A DNA stretch of 64,000 nt from CAZNPL01 sp964574815 (GTDB taxonomy: Bacteria > Planctomycetota > Phycisphaerae > UBA1845): NCBI GenBank assembly GCA_964574815.1, contig CAZNPL010000005.1:171438-235437 (forward strand), in the 5' to 3' direction. This document shows, piece after piece, positions 23,225 through 32,839 of the stretch (the first letter of the stretch is position 1; each line of letters begins with the position of its first letter). Under the pieces are notes generated by a model. The model had not been told where the DNA came from, ran no database searches, and saw only the letters and a program-made list of their open reading frames with translations. The translations under genes and the position numbers were made by a program.

Positions 23225-25001
23225 AAATGAGTTGCTCGTTCTTGGCTGGCACGACAGCCACTGCGCCAGCGCAGCGGTCGTGGCGGATGACGGCCGCATT
23301 CTCTACGCGGCGGCCGAGGAGCGATTTATCAAGAAAAAGTCATACAAAGGCTACCCCGCCAGGGCGCTCCGGGACGCGACGGAGCAATTTGATAGGCACA
23401 GTCTCGACGTCTGCTACTCCGACATGTCGCTGCCGGCCAAGGTGCGCCGCAATACCGCGCTCCTGTGGAACACCCGTCGGCGAAGTCTCAATACGGCCAA
23501 GTCGTTCGGCTCGCTCGTGAAAACGGCAATCGGGCGAATGGGGGGCCGAAAGCTCGCCGTGTCGGCCGGAGAGGATACGCTGCGCGCAGCGCATAAACAG
23601 CGCCGCGAGCCGCCGTTGCGCCACGACTCGCTGTGCGAACACCACGACGCACACGCCGCCAGCGCTTATTACCCGTCCGGATTCAACGACGCCGTTGTGA
23701 TCACGATCGACGGAGTCGGTGACTGCCTGTCCGCGACGATCTATTCAGCCCGCGACGGACAACTGAAGCGCACCCGGCAGTTCTTCTACAATGAGTTTCC
23801 GGCAGCCGCGGATTACGAGGTCTTTACCGCCATGATGGGATTCAACCCGGATCGGCATTGCGGGAAGACCACCGGTTTGGCCGCTTACGGAGCGCGCAAC
23901 GAGGATTGCATCGAGGCCGTAAGGCAGTTCTTCGGCGATTCGTGGCGACGCGGGCGTTCGAACTTCTTCGACGCGATGCACGGCCCCGATGGACGCAACG
24001 TCATCCGGGACCTTCGAAGACTGCGTGAAACAAGATTCGGCCGTTTCAGCCGTGAGGACCTGGCCTTCGCCATACAGTACCTCACCGAGGAGCGCGTTCT
24101 CGCCCTGATTCGCGAGCACGTCTCCGATATCTCGAGAACGAACATCGCCTTGGCCGGTGGGCTTTTCGCCAACGTGCGGATCAACCAGAAGATCAAGGAA
24201 CTGGGCTTTCGCAACATCTTCATTCAACCGGCTATGGATGACGGCGGGCTGTCACTGGGGGCGGCGCTGCATCACTTGAGCTGCCGGACTCGCATAACTC
24301 CACGACGGTTGCCGGATGTTTTTCTCGGACCGGGATATACGGAGGAGCACATTCAGGACGCCCTCGACCGCGCCGGGCTGGATTACGACCGCATTGGGCA
24401 TTTGCCCTACGCGGTCGCGCGGCTGATCGCAGACGGCAAGGTGGTGGCCAAGTACGACGGCCGCATGGAATTCGGGCCGCGGGCGCTCGGCAACCGCTCG
24501 ATCCTGTACGACACCCGAGATCCGTCCGTGAATGACTGGCTCAACAAGCGGCTCGGACGGACCGAGTTCATGCCGTTCGCACCGGCGACGCAGAGCGACC
24601 ACGCCAACTCGCTCTACCGGGGCCTCGACGGGTGCCGGCACGCAGCTGAATTCATGACCCTTACCTTCGACTGCACCGACGAGATGAAGCGGCTCAGCCC
24701 GGCCGTGGTGCACGTGGATGGGACGGCGCGGGCTCAATTGGTGAGAGCCGAAGCCAATCCGGGGCTGTACGAGATCATCGACGAGTACCGGCGGATCACG
24801 GGCATACCGTCCGTTGTCAACACAAGCTTCAACATGCACGAATCGCCGATTGTGGCCACGCCGGAAGACGCCATCCAATCGTTTCGGCAAGGCCGACTCG
24901 ATTATCTGGCGATCGGGCCATTTCTGGTCAGGGCAGAGGCGGATCGGGCCGTGTGCGACGAGGAGCACGCCCGGCGCATGGCCGAGTCCGTGGCCGGTTG
25001 A
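23190..25001 (+). CDS. Carbamoyltransferase, NodU/CmcH family (603 aa)
   Basis: The N-terminal ASKHA-type domain carries L-G-W-H-D-S-H-C-A-S-A-A-V and the conserved C-E-H-H-D-A-H-A-A-S-A-Y-Y motif, with the metal-binding histidines that form the TobZ/NodU O-carbamoyl transfer site. The C-terminal YrdC-like/Carbam_trans_C part contains K-Y-D-G-R-M-E-F-G-P-R-A-L-G-N-R-S-I-L and V-N-T-S-F-N-M-H-E-S-P-I, as in all family members. The reaction is transfer of carbamoyl from carbamoyl phosphate, via carbamoyl-AMP, to a sugar hydroxyl. The ATG at 23190 overlaps the preceding gene; a GTG at 23205 is an alternative. Confidence 0.93.
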   Translation: MKRELVSPPPAENELLVLGWHDSHCASAAVVADDGRILYAAAEERFIKKKSYKGYPARALRDATEQFDRHSLDVCYSDMSLPAKVRRNTALLWNTRRRSLNTAKSFGSLVKTAIGRMGGRKLAVSAGEDTLRAAHKQRREPPLRHDSLCEHHDAHAASAYYPSGFNDAVVITIDGVGDCLSATIYSARDGQLKRTRQFFYNEFPAAADYEVFTAMMGFNPDRHCGKTTGLAAYGARNEDCIEAVRQFFGDSWRRGRSNFFDAMHGPDGRNVIRDLRRLRETRFGRFSREDLAFAIQYLTEERVLALIREHVSDISRTNIALAGGLFANVRINQKIKELGFRNIFIQPAMDDGGLSLGAALHHLSCRTRITPRRLPDVFLGPGYTEEHIQDALDRAGLDYDRIGHLPYAVARLIADGKVVAKYDGRMEFGPRALGNRSILYDTRDPSVNDWLNKRLGRTEFMPFAPATQSDHANSLYRGLDGCRHAAEFMTLTFDCTDEMKRLSPAVVHVDGTARAQLVRAEANPGLYEIIDEYRRITGIPSVVNTSFNMHESPIVATPEDAIQSFRQGRLDYLAIGPFLVRAEADRAVCDEEHARRMAESVAG

Positions 25002-25095
25002 TCTTTCGCTGGCCGAAACCGACGACTGCACAGCCCCCAACCCTCGCCGCCGATAACATCGTGAACCGGCCGCGTGAATCCGTCGATATCCCGGT

Positions 25096-26226
25096 GTGTC
25101 GCAAGCAACAGCAGGACACATCCCAAATCGTCGTGAGGCGGCGGAACGTCATGACCGAGCCGAAGGGGGATTGCGCGCCGGTGCGTCGCAACAGGGTAAA
25201 GGTGCCATCACTGTCTCGGTCGTCATCACGGTTCTGAACGACGCCGCAGGCTGCGCGACGGTCCTCGAAACACTTGCCGGCCAAACCGGCAACGGACACG
25301 AGATCATCGTCGTTGACGGTGGCTCGACGGACGGCACGCCCGACGTTATTCGGCGAGCATCCAAGCAGAACCCGGCCATCCGCTTCATTGAGGCTCCCGG
25401 AGCCAACATCAGCCGCGGTCGAAACCTTGGTATCGAGGCCGCACGCGGCCGGATCATCGTATTGACCGACTGCGGGTGCCGGCCTGATCCGCAGTGGCTG
25501 CCGCGGATCACCCAGCCGTTCAGCGAAGATCCCGCCGCGGACTTCGTGGCCGGAACGTACCGCATCGTGCCGGAAACGCTGCTGGAAAGCGTTGTCGGCC
25601 TGGCCACGATGCGCGGACAACTCGAGCCGTTCGACGCCCGCACGTTCAATCCTTCCGCCCGGTCGATGGCCTTTACCAAGGACACGTGGCGCCGCGCCGG
25701 GGGATTCCCGGAGTGGCTGTACACGGCCGAGGACACCTTGTTCGACGTCACGACGCGTCACATGGGCGTGAATTGGAAGTTCGCCGGCGATGCGGTCGTC
25801 CGCTGGCGACCACGAGGTTCCATTCAGGCGGTCGCAAAGCAGTTCTACCTGTACGGCCGGGGCGGCGGGCACACGCAGCTTTCTCGACGTGACAATCTTT
25901 ACAACTTGCGAAACCTGGGTTTGACGGCCGGAGCAGCATTTGCCGCCGCGTGGCAGCCCTGGCTGGCGCCCCTCGCCATCGGATTGTTCACGTATTTCTA
26001 CGTGTACGCGTTTCATGCGAAGTCTGTGCGCATTATGAAATCCGTTCGACTGAAGCGCGCGTATGCGCTTGCCACTATAGTGCAGTGGACGGTCCTGCTC
26101 GGCGACACGCTCGGTTATCTCGTCGGCACGTTTCAGAGACTCGCCAACCCGAAACGCTACCGTGATCAGATGGCTCAGTACTTGAGCCACGCCGGCCACG
26201 AATACGCCCCGGAGTGCATCACGTGA
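25096..26226 (+). CDS. Glycosyltransferase family 2, membrane-associated (376 aa or slightly shorter)
   Basis: GT-A fold: V-S-V-V-I-T-V-L-N-D, E-I-I-V-V-D-G-G-S-T-D-G-T, and T-D-C-G-C as the metal-binding DXD-like strand, then A-E-D-T-L-F-D near residue 220. Two or three hydrophobic segments toward the C-terminus (about 280-300 and 320-340) anchor it to the membrane. The first about 38 residues from the ATG at 25096 look untranslated. A better start may be a TTG near residue 27, because the conserved domain begins at G-A-I-T-V-S-V-V. The stop overlaps the GTG of the next gene. Confidence 0.87.
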   Translation: MSQATAGHIPNRREAAERHDRAEGGLRAGASQQGKGAITVSVVITVLNDAAGCATVLETLAGQTGNGHEIIVVDGGSTDGTPDVIRRASKQNPAIRFIEAPGANISRGRNLGIEAARGRIIVLTDCGCRPDPQWLPRITQPFSEDPAADFVAGTYRIVPETLLESVVGLATMRGQLEPFDARTFNPSARSMAFTKDTWRRAGGFPEWLYTAEDTLFDVTTRHMGVNWKFAGDAVVRWRPRGSIQAVAKQFYLYGRGGGHTQLSRRDNLYNLRNLGLTAGAAFAAAWQPWLAPLAIGLFTYFYVYAFHAKSVRIMKSVRLKRAYALATIVQWTVLLGDTLGYLVGTFQRLANPKRYRDQMAQYLSHAGHEYAPECIT

Positions 26227-27038
26227 CGACGGCGAGATCGACAATCAACCATGGGGCCACGCACGGAAGCGGGCGCGACGTGTGGGACCGCCTCTGGCGA
26301 CACCGGCGGGCCGCACCGGGGGACGATGTCTGGCTCAGACGGGAGCGGCTCGGAGCCAGGTGGCAACACGCGGTCGCCGCCGTGCGCGCGGCGTTTGGTA
26401 CTCTTCACGGGCTTCGGACAATTGAACTCGGCGCCGGAAGAGGTGACTTTTCGGCTCTGATGGCCGGCGAAGGCGCGGCGCCGACTTTAATTGATTACAG
26501 TGAGCCGGGACTGGATCAGGCTCGCACCCGCTTCGACCGTCTCGGGCTGACTGCGAACTTCGTCCGGAGCGACATGTTCGACCTCGGGAACGATCTGGTC
26601 GGCAAGTTCGACGTGGCCATGTCCCTCGGCGTTGTGGAGCATTTTCGTGGAACAGACCGCACCCGCGCCATCCGCACGCATTTGAATGTTCTGCGGCCCG
26701 GGGGCGTCTGCCTGATCAGCGTGCCGAACGCCGCGTGTCTTACATACCGGGCGTGGAAGATGTCGCTCGAGATCCGACGATGGTGGCCGTATGGGCTCGA
26801 GATCCCCTATTGGCGGCGGGAGCTCACGAGCCGGGCGGTCCGCGCCGGTCTGATTGAGGTCCAGGTCGTTGGCACGGGCTTCTGGCAGTCGGTCGGCGAC
26901 CATTTGCTGCACTGTGTGTTGGGACAAAGCCACGACTGGACGGCTCGCCGCTCGTTTTGCGACAACCGGCTGGGTATCAGCCTCCTGCTGATCGGGCACC
27001 GGCCGCCGGAGACCACAGAAACAAGGGAAAGCCCGTGA
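26223..27038 (+). CDS. Class I SAM-dependent methyltransferase (271 aa)
   Basis: Start placed at GTG 26223, which overlaps the previous stop codon (GTGA). An ATG 9 bases upstream is possible. SAM motif I is T-I-E-L-G-A-G-R-G-D-F, motif II region T-L-I-D-Y-S-E-P-G-L, and the catalytic-strand region is S-L-G-V-V-E-H-F, then R-P-G-G-V-C-L-I-S-V-P-N. This is the layout of Methyltransf_11/25 enzymes found in glycan clusters, where they O-methylate sugars, sometimes as chain terminators. The acceptor is unknown. Confidence 0.88.
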   Translation: MTTARSTINHGATHGSGRDVWDRLWRHRRAAPGDDVWLRRERLGARWQHAVAAVRAAFGTLHGLRTIELGAGRGDFSALMAGEGAAPTLIDYSEPGLDQARTRFDRLGLTANFVRSDMFDLGNDLVGKFDVAMSLGVVEHFRGTDRTRAIRTHLNVLRPGGVCLISVPNAACLTYRAWKMSLEIRRWWPYGLEIPYWRRELTSRAVRAGLIEVQVVGTGFWQSVGDHLLHCVLGQSHDWTARRSFCDNRLGISLLLIGHRPPETTETRESP

Positions 27039-27697
27039 CGACGCTGGTCGAGAGACACTTCGCCGCACGCGGAACCGGGCTCGAGTTCGAGATGGAGGTG
27101 GACTGGGTCCGAAGCGTCATGCCGGCGCGCTGTCGGCGTGTGCTGGACGTGGGTTGCGGCGGCGGCGCTTTACTTCGAACGATCGACGCCCCGTTCATGA
27201 TCGGCCTCGACCACGCTGCCCCAGGGTTGGCTCGCACACGGGCCGAAGCGCCACGCGTGCGGCTGGTCTGTGGTGACAGTCTGTCGCTACCGGTGGCGGA
27301 CCAAAGCGTCGATGCCGTACTCGCCCAGCACGTCATTGAGCACATCGAGGACCCCGAGCGCGCGTGCCGGGATTGGTTACGCGTGCTCAGACCCGGCGGA
27401 GGCCTCCTGGTGCTGACGCCAAACGGGCGTTTTTCTGACGCCTCCGTATTCCACGACGAGACGCACGTGCACATTTTCAACGCGGCTGAATTGACGCTGT
27501 TGCTCGAGCGCGCCGGTTTTGACATTCGCGAGCGGCGCACGCTGGGGCTTCCCTGGTTCCGAGACTACCACGCCTTGCCAGCCGGCTGGCGACTGCGCCG
27601 CGCGGTCACGACGCGGGCACAGTGGTTGTCGCGGCTGTCGATGTGGCGGTGGAAAGGACAGACGCTCTGCTGTGCGGCGAGGAGGCCCGCCTCATGA
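27035..27697 (+). CDS. Class I SAM-dependent methyltransferase (220 aa)
   Basis: GTG at 27035 overlaps the TGA of the preceding methyltransferase and is preceded by AAGGGAAA. Motifs: V-L-D-V-G-C-G-G-G-A-L-L, I-G-L-D-H-A-A-P-G-L, V-L-A-Q-H-V-I-E-H-I-E-D-P and L-R-P-G-G-G-L-L-V-L-T-P-N, then H-V-H-I-F-N-A-A-E-L, all typical of Methyltransf_11. Not a simple duplicate of its neighbour: the sequences differ outside the motifs. It probably modifies a sugar or lipid intermediate of the same polymer. Confidence 0.9.
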   Translation: MTTLVERHFAARGTGLEFEMEVDWVRSVMPARCRRVLDVGCGGGALLRTIDAPFMIGLDHAAPGLARTRAEAPRVRLVCGDSLSLPVADQSVDAVLAQHVIEHIEDPERACRDWLRVLRPGGGLLVLTPNGRFSDASVFHDETHVHIFNAAELTLLLERAGFDIRERRTLGLPWFRDYHALPAGWRLRRAVTTRAQWLSRLSMWRWKGQTLCCAARRPAS

Positions 27698-28896
27698 GGT
27701 CCCGGCGTCTCAAAGTCATGATCGACGCTCGCATGCTGATCGGACCGATGTCCGGCGTGGCACGCTTCGTCACACGCATGGTCGACGAAATTGCAGCCCA
27801 AGAGAACGTCGAAGTCATCGCCTTATGCGGCCGTGAACCTTACGGACCCTGGCGGCATCGCAGTGATCTGAAGCTCGTCACCTCCAGCTTCGATCTGCGA
27901 CATCGCACCGTGACGCGACGCTTGCTTTGGGAACAGTCGAGGCTTCCCGGCCTGGTGCGAGGGGCCGGTCCGAACGTCTTTCACGCGACGTGGAACAGTG
28001 GGACGCCGCCGCGCTCGAGCGTTCCCGTCGTTCTGACCGTTCACGATCTCATCCCCTGGCACGAATGCCGCGCGCATTACCCGTCCCGGTGGCAACGGCT
28101 CTGCTATCGCCGGGCGATTCGAACGTCCGTCCGCCGGGCGACGGTCGTGACAACCGTTTCGAATCACGTGCGGGATGACCTCGTGCGTACCTTAGCGATT
28201 GATCCGTGCGACGTCAGGGTGGTTCCCAACGGCGTCGATGCCCCCGAATCCGTACAACGATCTTCCTCGCCTGAGCGACCTTACGTGTTGTACGTTGGCG
28301 GACACGAATCTCGCAAGAACGTGGCCGGCGTCTTTGCCGCAATGTCACGATACTGGGCCGCGCACGGCGGCGAACTCGAACTTCGGCTCACTGGAACGCG
28401 CGAAGCACTTTCGACGGATGCCGCCGCGGCGTGTCGCGCATTGAAACCGGAAAACGCCGTGCGGTTCATCGGCACAGTCGGCGACGACGAACTCGGCCAC
28501 CTTTACGCCGGGGCAACCGCGCTGCTGCTCTTGTCCCGAGCCGAGGGCTTCGGTCTGCCGGCGCTCGAGGCCATGGCTCACGGCTGCCCCGTCATCGCGG
28601 CCAATGCGGCTTCGCTGCCCGAGGTCGTCGGCGACGCCGCGCTGCTTGTGGACCCCGACGATTCCGACCGGGTATGCAGTGCGGTGAGGCGTGTTGTGAC
28701 CGACTCCTCGCTGCGCAGCCTGCTCGTCCAACGCGGGCGCGAGCGCGCCGCCCGATTCAGTTGGCGGGCGGCCGCAGCTCAAATGCGAGAAGTCTACGAG
28801 CGGGCGGCCGTCGCAGGGCAAAAGCAGCGCCCGTTCGTTTCGCCCGCCTCGTCGTTCGCCGAGCGCTCAAAGGCTGCAGTCCAGATCAAAGGATAA
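27694..28896 (+). CDS. Glycosyltransferase family 4 (400 aa)
   Basis: ATG at 27694 overlaps the previous stop (ATGA) and follows GAGGAGG. GT-B fold: M-I-D-A-R-M-L-I-G-P-M-S-G-V-A-R-F at the N-terminus, V-P-N-G-V-D at the interdomain linker, and the donor site S-R-A-E-G-F-G-L-P-A-L-E-A-M-A-H-G-C-P-V-I-A-A-N followed by L-P-E-V-V-G-D-A-A. This resembles mannosyltransferases of the WbaZ/MtfB type. About 30 C-terminal residues are low in conservation. Confidence 0.92.
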   Translation: MRSRRLKVMIDARMLIGPMSGVARFVTRMVDEIAAQENVEVIALCGREPYGPWRHRSDLKLVTSSFDLRHRTVTRRLLWEQSRLPGLVRGAGPNVFHATWNSGTPPRSSVPVVLTVHDLIPWHECRAHYPSRWQRLCYRRAIRTSVRRATVVTTVSNHVRDDLVRTLAIDPCDVRVVPNGVDAPESVQRSSSPERPYVLYVGGHESRKNVAGVFAAMSRYWAAHGGELELRLTGTREALSTDAAAACRALKPENAVRFIGTVGDDELGHLYAGATALLLLSRAEGFGLPALEAMAHGCPVIAANAASLPEVVGDAALLVDPDDSDRVCSAVRRVVTDSSLRSLLVQRGRERAARFSWRAAAAQMREVYERAAVAGQKQRPFVSPASSFAERSKAAVQIKG

Positions 28897-28901
28897 AGCG
28901 C

Positions 28902-29918
28902 ATGAGCAAGCCGACCGTCTCGGTTGTGGTGCCGACGCTCAATAGTCTCCCGCATCTGCGGCGCATGATCGAGTCGGTGCGGGCGCAGACATTTGAAGAC
29001 TGGGAGCTGATCATCGTCGACGGGGAGTCGCACGATGGCACGGCTGAGCTCATGGACGAGTACCAGCAATGCTTGAGCGACCGGCTGGTGTTTATCCAAC
29101 AGCCCAACCAGGGCTGCTGCGTCGCCCGGAATACGGGCATCGAGGCCGCCTGCGGCGATTTCATCGCCTTGCTCGATTCGGACGACGAGTTCCTGCCGAA
29201 CAAGCTGGCACGACAGATGGAGCTGTTCCGGCTCCGACCCGAACTCGGGCTGGTCTACTGCGACTACTCCTTCATTGACCTGGAAGGGCGGTTTCACCGA
29301 AGCGTGTTCGACGTGCTCGCCCCCGTCGCCCGCGAAGTACCCACCGAGCTCGTCGCTCCCGGGCTGCGGGTCTGCGGCGCCGATCTGTTCGACTACCTCA
29401 TCCGAAAGTACTTCATCGCCACCATTGTCGGTTTGGTCCGCCGGGAGGTGCTGGCCGACGACATCCGGTTTCTCGAACACGACATGTATGGCTGCGAATG
29501 GCTGTTCTACCTGGAAATCGTCCGGCGGTGTCGCGCGGGCTACGTCGATGAGCCGTTATGTCTGCACCATTTCGTGCCCGGCAGCCTGTCGCGGAGTTCC
29601 AGCATCCGCAACATGGTCTACCATCGCAGCCTGCTCAACATAATGCGACGGCGATTCCACGACTGTTCACCACAAGCGCGGGCGGAGATCGATCGACAGT
29701 TCCGCGAAACCTGTCGCCAACTCGCCTTCGACAGTTACCGCCACCGGGAGTTTGCCGCCGCCTTCGGATACTTCATGGAAGCATCCCGAGAACGGTTCGA
29801 CCTCTCGACCGCGGCCGGCGCGGCCAAGTCAGCCCTTCGCTGGCTGCTCTCATTCGGGCAGCCCGGCGACGAGCCGATGCTCCGCACAGATCCGCACGAG
29901 CAACCGAGCACAACGTGA
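28902..29918 (+). CDS. Glycosyltransferase family 2 (338 aa)
   Basis: Start at ATG 28902 after AAAGGA; upstream in-frame sequence is antisense-like and ignored. GT-A motifs are clear: S-V-V-V-P-T-L-N-S, E-L-I-I-V-D-G-E-S-H-D-G-T, R-N-T-G-I-E-A-A-C-G and A-L-L-D-S-D-D-E with the metal-binding D-S-D-D, then a H-D-M-Y-G-C-E-W segment where ED-x-x-x-W is usual in family 2. No membrane segment. It is a soluble sugar transferase of the same operon, 5 bases from its neighbour. Confidence 0.93.
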   Translation: MSKPTVSVVVPTLNSLPHLRRMIESVRAQTFEDWELIIVDGESHDGTAELMDEYQQCLSDRLVFIQQPNQGCCVARNTGIEAACGDFIALLDSDDEFLPNKLARQMELFRLRPELGLVYCDYSFIDLEGRFHRSVFDVLAPVAREVPTELVAPGLRVCGADLFDYLIRKYFIATIVGLVRREVLADDIRFLEHDMYGCEWLFYLEIVRRCRAGYVDEPLCLHHFVPGSLSRSSSIRNMVYHRSLLNIMRRRFHDCSPQARAEIDRQFRETCRQLAFDSYRHREFAAAFGYFMEASRERFDLSTAAGAAKSALRWLLSFGQPGDEPMLRTDPHEQPSTT

Positions 29919-30080
29919 GCAGGGCAAGTCGTGCACATTATCGGCCTACGATGCGCCCAACGCGTGACCGGATTAGTCATCCATCAGGCCGGCCTATCCG
30001 CCGATAACCATTCGGAAGGAAGTCCACGGGCGCAAGGAGTGCGCCCAGCCTGACGCCTTGACCGGGAGCATCTGCAAACC

Positions 30081-31460
30081 GTGAGTCCACCGCGACGTCA
30101 CCCCCGGACACTGATCGTGTCGTGGCATTGGCCTCCGACGAACCGGGCATCGGCCACGGTGCTGGGCCACCTTTTCAGCGCTGCGCCGCCGGGCGTCTTT
30201 CGCGTGGTCACGCGTACATTCGACAACGTAACGATCACTGATGAACGAGAAGCGAATCCGCAACTGGACGAGGTTGTACCCAGAATCGGCGTCCCGTGGC
30301 CCGGCGACGACCAGGCTCAACCAACATTGCTGCAGTGGCGTGTGGTCGCGCGGACGATGCGCGCGATGCTCCAACGGGCGCATGACGTGCACCGGCAGTG
30401 GCCGATCGAGCGGGTCTTGGCCGTTTATCCGCATCGTCTGAGCATGCTGGCGGGCTGGCGGATCGCCGGCCGGCTGGACGTGCCCCTGGTTCTGTACATG
30501 CACGATCTGTGCGCGGAGGGGCTTGCCGTCCGTGGTCGTCTGCGGCAGCGGTTCTGGCGGAACGTGGATCGCGCAGCCCTGAGCGAAGCGTGTCTGATCG
30601 TCGTTCCCACCGATCAGTTTGCGCAGCATTATCGCCGGCGCGGCGTCAATAACGTCTGGGTGCTGCCACATTGCGGACCGGCCCGCCAACCAGCCTCTTC
30701 GCCGCCTTGTCGCGACAGCGTCCTTCGTCTGCTTTATAGCGGTAATGTGTACGAACCGCACGCGGACGCGATGAAGGCGTTCATCGCTGCCGCGGAAGGG
30801 TGCCATGACTTCAAGGTGACCTATCTCACGCACCCGGGGGCACTCGACGGTGCGATGGGACGCCTCGGCGCCCGGTGGCTGTCCTATGACCAGACCGCCG
30901 CGATTCTCCCGACCGCCGACGTTTTCGTAGTCGTGCTTGGGCGGGACACGCCTTGGCCTGAGGAAGTGATGGGGTGTTTCCCGTCCAAGATCATCGACTA
31001 TCTGAGCGTCGGCCGGCCGATTCTCGCAATTGTCCCGCCCGGGTGCTTCGTCGACCACCTGGTTGCAACGACCGGATGCGGCGCCGTAGTACGGCAGCAC
31101 GATAAAGCCAGCATTCGTCAGGCGATCATGCAGTTGCGCGATCCGGGCATCCGAACAGCGATGACCGAAGCCGGCCGGCGTCTACTCCGCGAACTGGACA
31201 CTCGCATCTGGATGCCTCGGCTGCTCGAACGACTTCGATTGCAGCCGGTGAGTGAACCTTTGGCGCGCGTTGATGATGCGGGAACAATGGCGGATAAGCC
31301 GCCGGTGGCACCCCTGCCGCCTATGGCAGCCGTTGGCCGTGCCGGAATAGATGCTGTTTCCGCCCCAGCACGGGCTGGTTTCTTTGAGTCGCTGGAGGCT
31401 CAATCGGCCCACCATGAGCCGCCAGCCGTCTTTCTGGCGGGCTCGGACTCGCAGAGGTAG
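30081..31460 (+). CDS. Glycosyltransferase-like protein, GT4/GT-B (459 aa)
   Basis: The GTG start at 30081 opens a GT-B protein: L-I-V-S-W-H-W-P-P-T-N-R-A-S in the N-terminal domain, as in Fuc4NAc- and WfgS-like transferases; V-P-T-D-Q-F-A in the linker; and F-P-S-K-I-I-D-Y-L-S-V-G-R-P-I-L-A-I in the donor domain. The canonical E-x(7)-E is modified here (E-V-M-G-C-F-P-S-K). The last about 60 residues are Ala/Pro-rich and probably disordered. It is separated by 162 bases from the preceding gene, so an internal promoter is possible. Confidence 0.82.
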   Translation: MSPPRRHPRTLIVSWHWPPTNRASATVLGHLFSAAPPGVFRVVTRTFDNVTITDEREANPQLDEVVPRIGVPWPGDDQAQPTLLQWRVVARTMRAMLQRAHDVHRQWPIERVLAVYPHRLSMLAGWRIAGRLDVPLVLYMHDLCAEGLAVRGRLRQRFWRNVDRAALSEACLIVVPTDQFAQHYRRRGVNNVWVLPHCGPARQPASSPPCRDSVLRLLYSGNVYEPHADAMKAFIAAAEGCHDFKVTYLTHPGALDGAMGRLGARWLSYDQTAAILPTADVFVVVLGRDTPWPEEVMGCFPSKIIDYLSVGRPILAIVPPGCFVDHLVATTGCGAVVRQHDKASIRQAIMQLRDPGIRTAMTEAGRRLLRELDTRIWMPRLLERLRLQPVSEPLARVDDAGTMADKPPVAPLPPMAAVGRAGIDAVSAPARAGFFESLEAQSAHHEPPAVFLAGSDSQR

Positions 31461-31465
31461 TCCAC

Positions 31466-32839
31466 ATGTTGCCCTTGCGCAGCATCGGATTTCTGGCTTG
31501 CTTCTTCGGTATGTGCGGCGTGTCGCTGGTCATCCCCGCGCTGGGCCTGGCCAACTACATGCTCGTCTACCAGATCTATCCCGAGCACACCTGGTGGCAC
31601 GTGCCGCTCGAACCGCTGGGAATCCGCTGGTCGATGACCGCCGCCCTGTTCATGATGGCCGGCCTGGTTCTGGCGCTGCCAAGACTGCCGAAAGTCCATC
31701 CCGCCATAAGCCTCTGGGACCTCTGTGCCCTGGGCATGGTGGCAGTGGTAGCCGTCAGTGAATTCACCGGTCTGGGACCCTCGCGGGACTCACCGGCTCT
31801 GGTGGACAAGTTCCTCAAAATGATGCTGTTCGTCTTCTGCATGACGCGCATCACGACCACGCGGCAGAACTTCAACATCGTCATCTGGGCACTGGTCCTC
31901 GGGAGCATCTACATCGGGTACGACGCCTGGACCGCCCCCTCCGGAGCCTTCGCCCGCGGCCGACTCGACAAGATCGGGGGGCCGGATTTTCACCATTCCT
32001 CCGGGCTGGCGGCCCACATGGCCATGGTGCTCCCGCTGTTGGCCGCCGGGTTCATGACGTGTCGTTCGTGGACGTGGCGCGTGCTGCCGGCCGTCGCCGG
32101 AGTGCTGACCGTCAACACAATCATCCTGGCCCGGACGCGTTCGGCATTCGTCGGGCTCGCGTGCGGGGCCCTCGCGGCCGTTCTGTTCGCGCCGAAGCGA
32201 CGGCGCCTCATCACCTTGGCCGCCTTGGTGATCGCGCTGATCGGGGCCAACTATCTGACCGACGATGCCTACTGGCGGCGCATGGCCACGCTCCAGGATC
32301 AAGAGACGCTGCTGGAGGACCCTGCGGCGGGACTGCGGGTCGAGATCTGGCGGAACGCATCCGAGATCATTCGCGATCATCCCTTAGGCATCGGCATCGG
32401 CAACTTCGTACCAACGATCGCGGAGATGGATGAGCAGCTCGGGCGGCGGGCGGCCCATAACACGTTCCTCCTTTGCTGGGCCGAGTTGGGCATGCAGGGC
32501 GGGATCTTGTTTATCACGCTGTACCTGATTTCCATCGCGCAGACATGGCAATGCCTCCACAGGGCTGGCGAAACGGACGACCCCGCATGGACGCGCTACA
32601 TGGCTTACGGGCTGTTCGTAGCGCTGATCATCTGCGCCGCCACGCAGATGTTCACCGAGCGGCTCTATACGGAAGCGTTCTGGTGGATCCTGGCGTTGCC
32701 GGGGTGTTTGAAACGCGTCGTGATCCGCGAGAGCGAGTGCCGGCTCGCGGCAAACGAATCAAAGGCGTTTGACCTTGACGAATGGATTGCCGACAACCCG
32801 CTCGTGCCCGCTCGTGCTGCACCTGGTGCATTCGCTTGA
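31466..32839 (+). CDS. O-antigen ligase/polymerase-type membrane protein (457 aa)
   Basis: About ten to twelve transmembrane helices, with the long periplasmic loop and the R-x-E-I-W-R-N-A region (G-L-R-V-E-I-W-R-N-A followed by H-P-L-G-I-G-I-G-N-F and A-A-H-N-T-F-L-L-C-W-A-E-L-G) that mark the Wzy_C/WaaL superfamily. It would either ligate or polymerise undecaprenol-linked glycan on the periplasmic face. The presence of a Wzm/Wzt exporter argues for ligase, but exosortase-type clusters use similar proteins as polymerases. It overlaps the next glycosyltransferase gene by about 70 bases if that gene begins at TTG 32769. Confidence 0.87.
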   Translation: MLPLRSIGFLACFFGMCGVSLVIPALGLANYMLVYQIYPEHTWWHVPLEPLGIRWSMTAALFMMAGLVLALPRLPKVHPAISLWDLCALGMVAVVAVSEFTGLGPSRDSPALVDKFLKMMLFVFCMTRITTTRQNFNIVIWALVLGSIYIGYDAWTAPSGAFARGRLDKIGGPDFHHSSGLAAHMAMVLPLLAAGFMTCRSWTWRVLPAVAGVLTVNTIILARTRSAFVGLACGALAAVLFAPKRRRLITLAALVIALIGANYLTDDAYWRRMATLQDQETLLEDPAAGLRVEIWRNASEIIRDHPLGIGIGNFVPTIAEMDEQLGRRAAHNTFLLCWAELGMQGGILFITLYLISIAQTWQCLHRAGETDDPAWTRYMAYGLFVALIICAATQMFTERLYTEAFWWILALPGCLKRVVIRESECRLAANESKAFDLDEWIADNPLVPARAAPGAFA

